From positions 3,603,001 through 3,667,000 of the forward strand of contig CP099617.1 of the NCBI GenBank assembly GCA_024072375.1: a stretch of DNA of 64,000 bases, read 5' to 3'. Below are positions 34,687 through 43,109 of this stretch, one piece after another. Origin of the DNA: Sphingomonadaceae bacterium OTU29LAMAA1. Lineage in GTDB: Bacteria; Pseudomonadota; Alphaproteobacteria; Sphingomonadales; Sphingomonadaceae. The position numbers were made by a program, and so were the translations under genes. The notes beneath the pieces were generated by a model that saw only the letters and a list, made by a program, of their open reading frames with translations, ran no database searches and was not told where the DNA came from. Numbering within the stretch: position 1 is the stretch's first letter; each line of letters starts with the position of its first letter.

Positions 34687-35742
34687 CCGGCGTTGGTTGA
34701 TCCACCGCTGCGCGGGTCGCTCGGTGCCGTGGTAGAGTGCGATCGAGGCGGCAAGCACCAGCGCGAGGTACAATGCGATCAGGGCCGGCGACAGCGACTG
34801 GCTGGAGAGCGGGAGTTTGAAGGCTTTCCAGATCAGGAAGTGCGACAGGTAGGTCGCGTAGCTGATCTCGCCCAGATAGTGGATCGTACGGCCTTCGAGC
34901 AGATGGTGTTTGCGGCCCGAGGTCAGCGCGAGCGACAGCAGCAGCGCAGCGAAGGTTGCGGGCGCTGCCAGGGTTTCGGGGGTGCCGAGAATCCAGGCGG
35001 TGATCGCCAGAGCCGTCGCCGTTAGCGCCAGGGGCGTCTGCGAACTTAGAGATCTCTGGATTTGAGGGGCGCCGGTTGCATCTTCGTGTTCCCGCGTTCG
35101 CAGGAACACCGTGGCGATGATCGTGCCTACGGCGAATTCGATGAGGCAGCGGATCAGGCCATAGCGGGGGATGTTCTCGCCGAGCGAGGGTGCGCCGTTC
35201 ATGGCGACGTGCAATGTCAGGAACAGCGCCGCTACGATGCAGATCAGCGCCGTCGTCGGTAGCTTGCGCCAGTCGACGGTCAGGACCAGCAGCGGGAACA
35301 GCAGGTAGGCGGCGAGTTCGCAGCTGATCGACCAGGAGGGATCGTTCCAGCGGAGGGTGTCGGTGAACCCCCAGTTCTGGACGAGCAGGACGTGCAACGG
35401 CAGTTCCGCAAAGGGGAACGCCGGATCGTCGCGCCCTGTCGCCCGCAGCACCAGCGCCAGCGCTACCGCGGCGGTCAGCATGACCGCGTGCAGCGGCCAG
35501 ATACGCGCGACGCGCTTTTGCAGGAAGCGCGGGATCGCGCCGGGCGTGCGGAAGCGGTCGTGCCATGTCAGCCAGATGACGAAGCCGGACAGCAGAAAGA
35601 AGAAATCCACCGCGAGATAGCCCTTGGCGAAGGCCGCTTCGATCGCAGGCGGGAGTCCGGCCATGCCGCCGCGGATGTGGTAGAGGACGACCAGCCATGC
35701 CGCGAGACCCCGCACGCTGGTGAGGACGCGGAGTTCGGTCAT
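34648..35742 (-). CDS. Acyltransferase 3 family membrane protein (OafA-like)
   Basis: A 364-residue integral-membrane acyltransferase that modifies surface sugars. The N-terminus has the diagnostic LTSVRGLAAWLVVLYHI with the catalytic His, and FFLLSGFVIWLTWHDRFR. Further on come RWNDPSWSISCELAAYLLFP and the C-terminal helices. Two portions derive from repeats: residues about 211-219 (FLRTREHE, at 35086-35110) and the last ~12 residues (from 34585-34686). It lies 19 bp downstream of the O-glycosylation ligase on the same strand, so it probably decorates the same glycan. Confidence 0.88.
   Translation of the reverse strand: MTELRVLTSVRGLAAWLVVLYHIRGGMAGLPPAIEAAFAKGYLAVDFFFLLSGFVIWLTWHDRFRTPGAIPRFLQKRVARIWPLHAVMLTAAVALALVLRATGRDDPAFPFAELPLHVLLVQNWGFTDTLRWNDPSWSISCELAAYLLFPLLVLTVDWRKLPTTALICIVAALFLTLHVAMNGAPSLGENIPRYGLIRCLIEFAVGTIIATVFLRTREHEDATGAPQIQRSLSSQTPLALTATALAITAWILGTPETLAAPATFAALLLSLALTSGRKHHLLEGRTIHYLGEISYATYLSHFLIWKAFKLPLSSQSLSPALIALYLALVLAASIALYHGTERPAQRWINQRRFLPRKEEAAAEG
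35086..35110. repeat. Palindromic repeat of the GTTCC-TGCGAACGCAGGAAC family inside acyltransferase
   Basis: The 25 bp core reads gtgttcccgcgttcgcagga then acacc and is almost a perfect palindrome. It matches the intergenic copies at 13246-13325 and 41808-41838. It is read in frame on the minus strand as FLRTREHE, in a loop between two membrane segments of the acyltransferase. Confidence 0.8.
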
Positions 35743-35761
35743 CGCGCGTGGCGTCCAATGC

Positions 35762-37120
35762 TCACGCCGCCGCCGCTTCCGGCATGCGCGCCTTGCGCAT
35801 CGGCACCTGCGCCGTTTCGCTCCGCCGCCGCGCCAGATACGAATCGAGTCCGATCTGCGCGCCTATGAGCATGTAGACGAACGGCTGGAAGGCGATGGCG
35901 ATGAAGGCCGCGCCGAGCAGGTATACGAGATGCGCGGTTTGCAACGCGGCCGCGAGCGGTCCGGCCCAGCCGAATTCTCCTTCCGGGTCGCGGTAGCGGC
36001 GGCGCAATATCTCCATGCGGACCAGGCCGATCAGGCTGATGGCCAGCCACAGCGCGAGGCCCATATAGCCCTGTTCGCCGAGCATTTCGAAATAGGCGCT
36101 GTGATAGCCGCGCGCCTTGTCCGTCACCGCCTGATCGGTGACGCCGGGGGCGGGGCCCGCGCCGGCGACCTTCTTGATCTCGTAGCGGATGCGGTTGCCG
36201 CGATACGCCTCGAATCCGCCACCGAACGGATGCGCCTTGGCGTAGTCCATCGTCCACTGCCACACGGCGAGGCGGGTGGAGGCGGATTCGTCGGCGTCGT
36301 GGCTCTTGATCGTGCTCATCCGGTCGGTGAAGGTCGCCGGCAGGAACGGCACCGCGACCAGCCCCGCCGCCGCGATCAGCGACACGTACAGGACCTTGCG
36401 CTTGGCGTTGCGCAGCGACAGCAGCGCGACGAGCACGGTGCACAGGGTGCCGGTGCGCGTCGACGTGCCGATCGGGATCAGCAGGCACGCGAAGATGAGG
36501 CACAGGCAAAAGCCCTTCACCTTCCAGTCGGGCGGAAAGATCGTGCCGTAGCGCATGAACCACGCGATCAGCGGTACGATCGCGATCGCGACGGTGGAGA
36601 TCGTGCTGCCTTCGTACAGCCCGGAGTTGTTGTTCACCATCAGATCGAGCTGGCCGTAACCGCCGCCGCCCGCCGCGGTCTTGATCCCGCCGACGATGAT
36701 GATCGATGCCGCCGACAGGATCATGAACAGCAGCAGCGCCTCGATCCGCAGTCGCGTCCGCAGGGTGAGCGGCAGGAAGGCGGCGAAGGCGAGGCATTTC
36801 CACACCCAGTCCCATTTGTCCTTGGCATCGAGCGGGAAGTCCGCGCCTGCGGTCGTGCCCCAGCAATACAGCAGCAGCAGCACGATGAGGCCCTGCCGCG
36901 GGGTGAAGCGGCTGTCCGACTTGTCGTCCATCAGCAGCCAGCCACCGACCGCCATCGCGACCGCGATCAGCGAGATCGGCACGGTGTTGAGCAGGATATA
37001 GGTCAGCCGCTGGGGCGAGACGATGTCGATATAGACATAGGCCAGCACCAGGATGAACGGCCGTCGCAGCCCCATCCCGAAGATCGCGGCGAGGAAGGCG
37101 ACGAAGACGAGATCACGCAC
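35762..37120 (-). CDS. O-glycosylation ligase, exosortase A-associated (O-antigen ligase/Wzy-like)
   Basis: A 452-residue polytopic membrane protein with roughly ten to twelve hydrophobic segments. The start is GTG 37120 (the frame reads RDLVFVAFLAAIFGMGLRRP). It matches the exosortase-A-associated O-glycosylation ligase family: IDIVSPQRLTYILLNTVPIS, the large periplasmic loop with STRLAVWQWTMDYAKAHP and FGGGFEAYRGNRIRYE, and HSAYFEMLGEQGYMGLALW. The role would be attaching or polymerising surface glycan. Its start overlaps the stop of a 50-residue membrane protein by 8 bp. Confidence 0.86.
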   Translation of the reverse strand: MRDLVFVAFLAAIFGMGLRRPFILVLAYVYIDIVSPQRLTYILLNTVPISLIAVAMAVGGWLLMDDKSDSRFTPRQGLIVLLLLYCWGTTAGADFPLDAKDKWDWVWKCLAFAAFLPLTLRTRLRIEALLLFMILSAASIIIVGGIKTAAGGGGYGQLDLMVNNNSGLYEGSTISTVAIAIVPLIAWFMRYGTIFPPDWKVKGFCLCLIFACLLIPIGTSTRTGTLCTVLVALLSLRNAKRKVLYVSLIAAAGLVAVPFLPATFTDRMSTIKSHDADESASTRLAVWQWTMDYAKAHPFGGGFEAYRGNRIRYEIKKVAGAGPAPGVTDQAVTDKARGYHSAYFEMLGEQGYMGLALWLAISLIGLVRMEILRRRYRDPEGEFGWAGPLAAALQTAHLVYLLGAAFIAIAFQPFVYMLIGAQIGLDSYLARRRSETAQVPMRKARMPEAAAA

Positions 37121-37265
37121 CGGGCGGCGGGTCCAGCGGCATGGCTTTCGCGCGCCAGTGGCGCGGCGGCGGGGATTCAGCGTCGAGATCGGGCCGCTTG
37201 AGCAGCAGCCATGCCGCGAGCAGCATGAGCCCGTGGGTGAGGCCCAGCGACAGATTGTCGATCAT
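37113..37265 (-). CDS. 50-residue membrane protein coupled to the O-glycosylation ligase
   Basis: A small protein: MIDNLSLGLTHGLMLLAAWL and LLKRPDLDAESPPPRHWRAK, then a short tail. It has one membrane segment (about residues 7-23) and a Pro/Arg-rich cytoplasmic tail. A good ribosome binding site (AAAGGAG) stands about 10 bases upstream of ATG 37265. The TGA at 37113-37115 lies inside the start of the ligase gene, so translation of the two is coupled. I do not recognise the family; it is too short for usual gene finders. Confidence 0.7.
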   Translation of the reverse strand: MIDNLSLGLTHGLMLLAAWLLLKRPDLDAESPPPRHWRAKAMPLDPPPGA

Positions 37266-37425
37266 GGTGTCGCCGCGCTCCTTTCCCGGTGTCGGGCGGA
37301 TGTAGGGGGAGAGGGGTTGATGCGGCGTTAAGTGGAACAGCTTCCCTGCGTCGATGCCCCGCCGGATCGTTGCGTACGTCGTAACGCCGATCTAGCCATT
37401 GGTGCGAGAACATGGGGAGGGCGAC

Positions 37426-38124
37426 ATGCGAATCGAACCGGGGCTGGTGGCGATCGGGGCATTGGCATTCGGTGGCCTGCAGGACCAGCCTTCCCCTGTC
37501 GCCGCGCCGGGCAACATGCAGGATGGCCAGATCGTCGTCATCGCCCCCGACGACGCCGGTATCGACACGCGCGGACCGGTGCCTGTGCTGCGGGGCGGAG
37601 AATGGCGGTTCGAACGGAGCGGGCAGCTGGGCAGGGGCGAGTCCAGCAACGAGGCGGTGCAGCGGATACCCGGTGCCGGTGGTAGCCCTCGCCGGTTCGG
37701 GTTTTCCGTCTGCCTGCCCGACGACAGTCTGGAGGCTGCGCTCCAGCGGCTCGCCGGCGATCGATCCACCATGCCCAACCCCAGCCAGTTTTGCGGACGG
37801 TTGCGAGTGGACGCGGGCAAGGGGCGCATCGGCGGGCGGCGTACCTGCCAGCTGCCAAGTCGGCAGATCGGCACATCGCACAGCAACCTGAACCTGCGAC
37901 TGAGCGGGCGTTACGATGCGCGCGCGATGACGATCAACGTCTATGCGGAGGAACAGACCGACGGGATTGCGGAGGGGCAACGCGTGCCGCGGCCCGCGAC
38001 CTATAGCTGGAGGGTCGGCGCGCGACGCGTCGGACATTGTCCCGGCACCGGCGGCACGGTGCGGTCGCTGGACGAGGCCGCAGACCTGCTGTTCGTCCCC
38101 GGGGCGGACGGTAGCGGCATCTGA
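37426..38124 (+). CDS. Unknown exported protein, DUF3617-like
   Basis: A 232-residue protein. The N-terminal MRIEPGLVAIGALAFGGLQD is a weak signal or anchor. The body contains RGGEWRFERSGQLGRG, FCGRLRVDAGKGRIGGRRTC and NLRLSGRYDARAMTINVYAE, a pattern (two spaced Cys around a beta-hairpin) seen in DUF3617-type periplasmic proteins. The start at 37426 is chosen over an upstream TTG because GGGGAGGG precedes it. It lies between the divergent ligase cluster and the glycosyltransferase; a role in the same glycan system is only inferred. Confidence 0.55.
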   Translation: MRIEPGLVAIGALAFGGLQDQPSPVAAPGNMQDGQIVVIAPDDAGIDTRGPVPVLRGGEWRFERSGQLGRGESSNEAVQRIPGAGGSPRRFGFSVCLPDDSLEAALQRLAGDRSTMPNPSQFCGRLRVDAGKGRIGGRRTCQLPSRQIGTSHSNLNLRLSGRYDARAMTINVYAEEQTDGIAEGQRVPRPATYSWRVGARRVGHCPGTGGTVRSLDEAADLLFVPGADGSGI

Positions 38125-38188
38125 ACGCGACGGTCGGCGTTCCCACGGTTGACGGCCTATTAAGCCGTGTCATGTCACAGCGTTGCCC

Positions 38189-39424
38189 ATGCGGATTCTT
38201 CATGTTCTGGACCATGGCCTGCCTTTGCAGAGCGGCTACACCTTTCGCACCCGCGCGATCCTGAAGGCGCAGGAGCAGCGGGGCTGGCACGTGGCGGCGG
38301 TGACCGGGCCGCGGCAGGGCATGACGGCGGATGCGGTGGAATCGGTGGACGGGCTGACATTCCACCGAACGCGGGCGACGTTGAAGAGCGGTGCGTTCGG
38401 AGAGCTGGCGGGGATCGCGGCGTTTGCGCGGCGTATCGATGCCGCGGTCGAATCGTTCCGGCCGGACATCCTGCACGCGCATTCGCCCGTGCTCGACGCG
38501 CTTGCGGCCTATCGCGTGGCGCGGCGGCGCGGGTTGCCTCTGGTCTATGAAATCCGTGCGTTCTGGGAGGATGCGGCGGTCGGCAACGGGACCGGCACCG
38601 AAGGGTCGGTCAAATATCGCGCAACGCGGGCGATGGAGACATGGGCGGTACAGCGCGCCGATGCGGTGGCGGTGATCTGCGAAGGCTTGCGCGGCGACCT
38701 GATCGCGCGCGGGGTAGCGGCGGACAAAATCGTGGTCTCGCCCAACGGCGTCGATCTGACCGTGTTCGGCGAGCCCGTGCCACGGGATGACTCGCTGGCG
38801 CGCGATCTGGGGCTGGAGGACGCCGAGACGATCGGTTTCATCGGCAGCTTCTACGATTACGAGGGGCTCGACGATCTGATCGCGGCAATGCCGGCGCTGG
38901 TCGCGGCGCGGCCGAAGGCGCGGTTGCTGTTGGTCGGCGGCGGGCCGATGGAGGCGGCATTGCGGGCGCAGGCGGCGGCATCGCCGGTGGCCGGAGCGAT
39001 CCGCTTCGTCGGGCGGGTGCCGCATACCGAGGTAGAACGTTATTATGCGCTGGTCGACGTTCTGGCCTATCCGCGCAAGCACATGCGGCTGACGGATCTG
39101 GTGACGCCCTTGAAGCCGCTGGAAGCGATGGCGCAAGGCAAGCTGGTCGCGGCGTCCGACGTCGGCGGACATCGCGAATTGATTCGCGACGGCGACACCG
39201 GCACGTTGTTCAGGCCTGACGACCCGGCGGCGATCGCGAGCGCGCTGGCGGGATTGCTGGCGGATCGCAGCGGCTGGGATGCCCGTCGGGCGCGGGGGCG
39301 GGCGTTCGTCGAGGCGGAGCGTAACTGGTCGTCAAACATTTGTCGTTACGAGCCAATTTACCAGCGGCTGACATCGGCCGCGACAGTGGATGGATCATGG
39401 CAGCGTTCACCAGCCAGTATTTGA
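38189..39424 (+). CDS. Glycosyltransferase, exosortase A system-associated (GT4 type)
   Basis: A 411-residue retaining glycosyltransferase. The N-terminal domain begins RILHVLDHGLPLQSGYTFRT, the signature of the exosortase-A-associated GT4 group, with ILHAHSPVLDALAAYRVA. The C-terminal domain has VVSPNGVDLTVF, IGFIGSFYDYEGLDDLIAA and VGGGPMEAALRAQ. The donor-binding PLKPLEAMAQGKLVAASDVG carries the EX7E-type motif. The start is ATG 38189. The next gene starts 28 bp before its stop. With the ligase at 35762 it suggests an exosortase-A/PEP-CTERM-linked polysaccharide locus, whose core genes are outside this window. Confidence 0.9.
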   Translation: MRILHVLDHGLPLQSGYTFRTRAILKAQEQRGWHVAAVTGPRQGMTADAVESVDGLTFHRTRATLKSGAFGELAGIAAFARRIDAAVESFRPDILHAHSPVLDALAAYRVARRRGLPLVYEIRAFWEDAAVGNGTGTEGSVKYRATRAMETWAVQRADAVAVICEGLRGDLIARGVAADKIVVSPNGVDLTVFGEPVPRDDSLARDLGLEDAETIGFIGSFYDYEGLDDLIAAMPALVAARPKARLLLVGGGPMEAALRAQAAASPVAGAIRFVGRVPHTEVERYYALVDVLAYPRKHMRLTDLVTPLKPLEAMAQGKLVAASDVGGHRELIRDGDTGTLFRPDDPAAIASALAGLLADRSGWDARRARGRAFVEAERNWSSNICRYEPIYQRLTSAATVDGSWQRSPASI

Positions 39425-40116
39425 AGCTCCCCCGCCCGGGCATGACGGCGGCGGCCCATTGGGTCGCACCCGTGGGCGGAACCGTGGCCGCGGTCCTTGC
39501 GGCGGCGACATTCCTGCTCGTGCCGCAAGCCCTGCTGGAAAGCTGGGTATGGAGTAGCGGTCTGCCGGCGCTGATCGCCGCGGCAGAGCCGCCGCTCGGT
39601 ACGACCGCGCGTGCGGTGCTGGCGCTCGGCGTGGGGGCACTTGCTGCCGCGGTGACCTGGTCCGCGCTGTTCCTGATGTTCGGGCCCGACGGCCTGCTCG
39701 CGCCGAAGCCGGTCGCCGAAGAGGGCGTGCCGATATTGCGACGGGCCGATGCGCATCCGGACGCGCCGGCGCGCAAGCCCCTGTCCGCCGCCGATCTGGG
39801 TGCTCCCTTGCCACCGCCGCAGGTCGAGGTTGCAGGGGAGCCGATGCCAGCACCGCCGCCACCGCCGGTGATGCAGCCGATCCCGGTCGACCTCGATATG
39901 CCTTTGTCCGCCTTCCATCCCGGTGCGTTGCCGGACGTGCCGCGCGAGCCCGTTCGCCCCGTCGCGCCGTTGCGTCCGCCGGTGGCGCTGGAGCAGGGCG
40001 AGCGCATCGCCACCGTCCAGTTGCCGCGATCACCGGCGGAATCGACGACCGCTCCCTCGATCGAGGCGCTGCTGAAGCGGCTGGAACACAGCACGCGACG
40101 GCCGTTGCGCGCCTGA
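39397..40116 (+). CDS. Membrane protein with proline-rich tail, unknown
   Basis: A 239-residue protein starting at ATG 39397, inside the last 28 bp of the glycosyltransferase gene. Two N-terminal membrane segments (VGGTVAAVLAAATFLLVP; TARAVLALGVGALAAAVTWS) are followed by a long Pro-rich region (PLPPPQVEVAGEPMPAPPPP) and a basic C-terminus with IEALLKRLEHSTRRPLRA. No domain is recognised. The layout (membrane anchor plus flexible Pro-rich tail) resembles envelope-spanning or scaffold proteins, but this is inference. Confidence 0.6.
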   Translation: MAAFTSQYLKLPRPGMTAAAHWVAPVGGTVAAVLAAATFLLVPQALLESWVWSSGLPALIAAAEPPLGTTARAVLALGVGALAAAVTWSALFLMFGPDGLLAPKPVAEEGVPILRRADAHPDAPARKPLSAADLGAPLPPPQVEVAGEPMPAPPPPPVMQPIPVDLDMPLSAFHPGALPDVPREPVRPVAPLRPPVALEQGERIATVQLPRSPAESTTAPSIEALLKRLEHSTRRPLRA

Positions 40117-40225
40117 CGGGCCGGCGGTCCCGTCGATCGGGCTGCGGTTTAGAATATCGGGTATCGTTTTCGGGCTTACCGCCCCGCCGTGCCTCTGTTA
40201 GCCTTCGGCCAAACAGACGGAGAGG

Positions 40226-41800
40226 ATGATGGCCGACCCCACATTGCCCGGGCTTGCCGGGGGCGAGCAGAAGGCATCACGGTATGCCTGGTACGTGCTC
40301 GGCATCCTGTTCGTCGTCTATGTCCTGAACTTCATCGACCGGCAGGTGATCTCGATCCTGGCGGAGGATATCAAGCGCGACCTGAACCTGAAGGACGAGG
40401 ATCTGGGGTTCCTGTACGGGACCGCGTTCGGCGTATTCTACGCGCTGTTCGGAATCCCGCTGGGGCGGCTGGCGGACAGCTGGCATCGGGTGCGGCTGAT
40501 GACACTGGGGCTGGCGCTATGGTCGTCGATGACCGCGCTGTCCGGCTTTTCCCGCACCGGCGGTCAACTGGCTGCGGCTCGGATCGGCGTCGGCATCGGC
40601 GAGGCGACGGCGAGCCCGTCGGCCTATTCCCTGATCTCGGACTATTTCCCCAAGCGGCTGCGCGCCACCGCGCTGTCGATCTATTCCGCCGGGCTGTATG
40701 TCGGTGGCGGCGTGTCGCTGTTCATCGGCGGGCTGATCGTACAGGGCTGGAACAACGCCTATCCGGGCGGTGGGCCGTTCGGGCTGGTCGGGTGGCAGGC
40801 GGCGTTCCTGGCGGTCGGTGCGCCGGGACTGATCGTGGCGCTGTGGATCGCGACGCTGCGCGAGCCGGTTCGCGGGTTGGTCGAGGGGCTGCCGGAGCCC
40901 GAGAAGCACCCGGCGCCGTTTCGCGCGTTTTTCGAGGAATTGCTGACGATCATCCCGCCGTTGACGCTGATCGGCGCGGCGCGGGGTGGTGCGCGTGCGC
41001 TGATGATCAACCTGACCGGACTGGCGGCGGTGGTCGCGGTGGTGGCGCTGCTGATCGGGCTGGGCGAACCTAAACCGCAGTGGCTGGCGGTCGGGACGGG
41101 CGTCTATGCGGTGTTTTCCTGGGCCTGTGCGCTGAAGCGGCGCGATCCGCCGACGTTCGCGCTGATCGTCGGCACTCCGGCGTTCCTGTGCACGGTAGTG
41201 GCCTATGGGCTGAATTCGTTCCTGAGCTATGCCGCCAGCTTCTGGGGCGCCCCCTATGTCTTGCGCGAACTGGGTGAGACGCCGGCGCGCGCCGGCCTGC
41301 TGCTGGGAAGCAGCGGCGCGCTGTCGGGATTCCTGGGGCTGACCATCGGCGGGATCGTTGCCGATCGGCTGCGGCGGACCGACCCGGCGGGGCGGCTGAT
41401 CGTCGTGATCTTCGGCGCGAGCGTTCCGGTGCCGTTCCTGATCGGGGCGTTCACGGCGAGCAGCGTCTGGGTGTTCTACCCGTGCCTGTTCCTCGCCGGC
41501 CTGACCGCGAGCGGGGCATTGGGTTCGGCGGCGGCGACGACGCAGGATCTGGTGTTGCCACGCATGCGGGGAACGGCGACGGCGACCTTCTTCATCGGCA
41601 CGACGCTGATGGGGCTGGCGATGGGGCCGTATCTGGCCGGGCGGATATCGACGCTGTCCGGCAGCCTGTCGGTAGGCATGCTGTCGCTGCTGCTGGCGAT
41701 GCCGATCACGCTGACCTGTGCGATCGCGGCATACCGGCTGGTGCCGAAGGCCGAGGCATCACGGGAGGCGCGGGCGCGGGCTGCGGGCGAGCCTATCTGA
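40226..41800 (+). CDS. MFS transporter (spinster-like)
   Basis: A 524-residue major facilitator with 12 or more membrane segments. The first helix motif WYVLGILFVVYVLNFIDRQV, then LGFLYGTAFGVFYALFGIPL, and the loop 2-3 motif GRLADSWHRVRLMTLGLALW, mark the spinster/hexuronate-like MFS branch common in sphingomonads. SPSAYSLISDYFPKRLRATA follows. A central region of about 80 residues holds extra hydrophobic segments. Tandem ATGs at 40226 and 40229 are both possible after GGAGAGG. The substrate is unknown. It ends before a palindromic repeat and converges with sodC. Confidence 0.9.
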   Translation: MMADPTLPGLAGGEQKASRYAWYVLGILFVVYVLNFIDRQVISILAEDIKRDLNLKDEDLGFLYGTAFGVFYALFGIPLGRLADSWHRVRLMTLGLALWSSMTALSGFSRTGGQLAAARIGVGIGEATASPSAYSLISDYFPKRLRATALSIYSAGLYVGGGVSLFIGGLIVQGWNNAYPGGGPFGLVGWQAAFLAVGAPGLIVALWIATLREPVRGLVEGLPEPEKHPAPFRAFFEELLTIIPPLTLIGAARGGARALMINLTGLAAVVAVVALLIGLGEPKPQWLAVGTGVYAVFSWACALKRRDPPTFALIVGTPAFLCTVVAYGLNSFLSYAASFWGAPYVLRELGETPARAGLLLGSSGALSGFLGLTIGGIVADRLRRTDPAGRLIVVIFGASVPVPFLIGAFTASSVWVFYPCLFLAGLTASGALGSAAATTQDLVLPRMRGTATATFFIGTTLMGLAMGPYLAGRISTLSGSLSVGMLSLLLAMPITLTCAIAAYRLVPKAEASREARARAAGEPI

Positions 41801-41807
41801 AGGCGAA

Positions 41808-41838
41808 CCGGTGTTCCTGCGGGTGCGGGAACACCGGA
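41808..41838. repeat. Palindromic repeat between convergent MFS and sodC genes
   Basis: accggtgttcctgcgggtgc followed by gggaacaccgg forms a hairpin with a 13 bp stem. It belongs to the GTTCCTGCG family (13246-13325 and 35086-35110) and sits exactly between the two convergent stops, so it may terminate both transcripts. Confidence 0.8.
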
Positions 41839-41850
41839 AGGCCGCCGGGG

Positions 41851-42387
41851 TCAGGCGGCGCCGAATACGCCGCACGCGATGCGGCCACCGCTATTGCCGG
41901 ACGGATCGGTCATCAGATCGTCCGGGCCGGCATGCACCACGATCGCCGATCCGTCCGCATCCAGCAGCCCGGCCATCGTCGCGCCGGGGACGGTGATGCC
42001 GAGCGTACCGCGCCCGTCGGTGCCGATGATAAGATTGGGCAGGTCGCCCTCGTGCGGCCCTTGCGGGTTCATCGTACCGTGCTTTGTAGCGGTCGGGTTC
42101 CAATGGCCACCGGCAGTGGTGAAGTCCGGCCCGTCGCAGCGGCCGACGGTGTGGACATGCGCACCATGCGTACCGGCGGGCAGGCCCTTTACGTCCAGCG
42201 TATAGCGGATGCCGCCCGCGACTTCGGTGGCGGAGGCGCGCCCGGCATCGATGCCCGTGCCGGTCTTCAACATCGCGGTCGCACGCGCGCCGCCCTCGGT
42301 CGGCGATCCGACGGCGACCTCCTCCGACTTGGTGCAGGCGGCAAGGGCCAGCGAGGACAGGCCGGCGAGGACGAGAATGGCGCGCAT
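41851..42387 (-). CDS. sodC: Copper/zinc superoxide dismutase, lipoprotein
   Basis: A 178-residue periplasmic Cu/Zn superoxide dismutase with a lipoprotein signal: RAILVLAGLSSLALAACTKS, lipobox LAAC. Metal-binding segments are GAHVHTVGRCDGPDF, TTAGGHWNPTATKHG, and AIVVHAGPDDLMTDPSGNSG near the C-terminus, with the disulfide partner in GGRIACGVFG. The start is ATG 42387 with AGGGAG upstream. A candidate EcfG promoter (42415-42440) overlaps the end of thpR. It is probably transcribed from that promoter and possibly also with thpR. Confidence 0.93.
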   Translation of the reverse strand: MRAILVLAGLSSLALAACTKSEEVAVGSPTEGGARATAMLKTGTGIDAGRASATEVAGGIRYTLDVKGLPAGTHGAHVHTVGRCDGPDFTTAGGHWNPTATKHGTMNPQGPHEGDLPNLIIGTDGRGTLGITVPGATMAGLLDADGSAIVVHAGPDDLMTDPSGNSGGRIACGVFGAA

Positions 42388-42409
42388 GATGGAAACTCCC
42401 TGATTCACA

Positions 42410-42976
42410 TTACGAACCCGTCATGACGGCTGCCGGTTCCAGCGACCAGCGGGCGACCGGTTGGTAGCTGGCGCCGCTGCGGCCGAGATGGCTTTGATAG
42501 AGCAGGATGTGGGGCATCGCGAACAGCGGGCCGGTCAGGCCGGCATGCACTGCGAGCCAGCCCTCAATTTCCGGCATCATGCCTGCGCTGCGCGGCAGGC
42601 GGGCGAGGGTGATATGCGGCAGATATGCGCGACGCTCCGGCGGCAGGCCGGCGCGGACGCAGGCCTGATCGACCTTGCGGGCGAGATGATGGAGCGCATC
42701 GGTGGGGGCGAGGCCCGCCCATAGCGTATCGGTGCGCCCCTTGTGCGCGAACCGGTCGACGCCGGCGATCCGCACGGTCGGCGTTTCCGCATGGATCGCG
42801 GCGAGCGCGGCTGCGATATCCTCCGCCTGCGGGCGATCGACCTCGCCGATGAAGCGCAACGTGCAATGGAGTTGTTCGTCATCCTGCCACCGGGCATGCG
42901 GCACGCCGCCCATGGTCGCCGCCAGCAAGCGGCGGATACCGGGTGGCGGACGGAGCGCGACAAACAGGCGTAACAT
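42410..42976 (-). CDS. thpR: RNA 2,3-cyclic phosphodiesterase
   Basis: A 188-residue 2H phosphoesterase (ThpR/LigT family) that opens 2,3-cyclic phosphates on RNA. The two HxTx motifs are HCTLRF with H37 and HITLARL with H121. The N-terminus MLRLFVALRPPP is typical. The start is ATG 42976. It lies 22 bp upstream of the sodC start codon and contains a sodC promoter candidate at its 3-prime end. The physiological substrate is unknown. Confidence 0.93.
   Translation of the reverse strand: MLRLFVALRPPPGIRRLLAATMGGVPHARWQDDEQLHCTLRFIGEVDRPQAEDIAAALAAIHAETPTVRIAGVDRFAHKGRTDTLWAGLAPTDALHHLARKVDQACVRAGLPPERRAYLPHITLARLPRSAGMMPEIEGWLAVHAGLTGPLFAMPHILLYQSHLGRSGASYQPVARWSLEPAAVMTGS
42415..42440 (-). 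promoter_or_regulatory. Candidate sigma-EcfG promoter for sodC
   Basis: On the minus strand, GGAAC (42440-42436) is followed by 17 bp, then GGTT (42418-42415). The sodC start codon is 28 bp further. The spacing and boxes match those of the other three candidates in this window. Confidence 0.4.
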
Positions 42977-43109
42977 GATGAATGCGAAGCCCTTTGTAAT
43001 GTTCTGTTGCTTTGGAACGCGACCCTAGCCGGTTTCGCTTGAAAAGGGACGGGTCGAGGCCGATATTTCAGCTATCCGACATCAGGTCGGAAAAGGAGTT
43101 CTGGATACC

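Noticed and set aside
43014-43035. GGAAC ... GGTTT before the BI-1 gene as an EcfG promoter
   Set aside because: The spacer is about 13 bp, too short.
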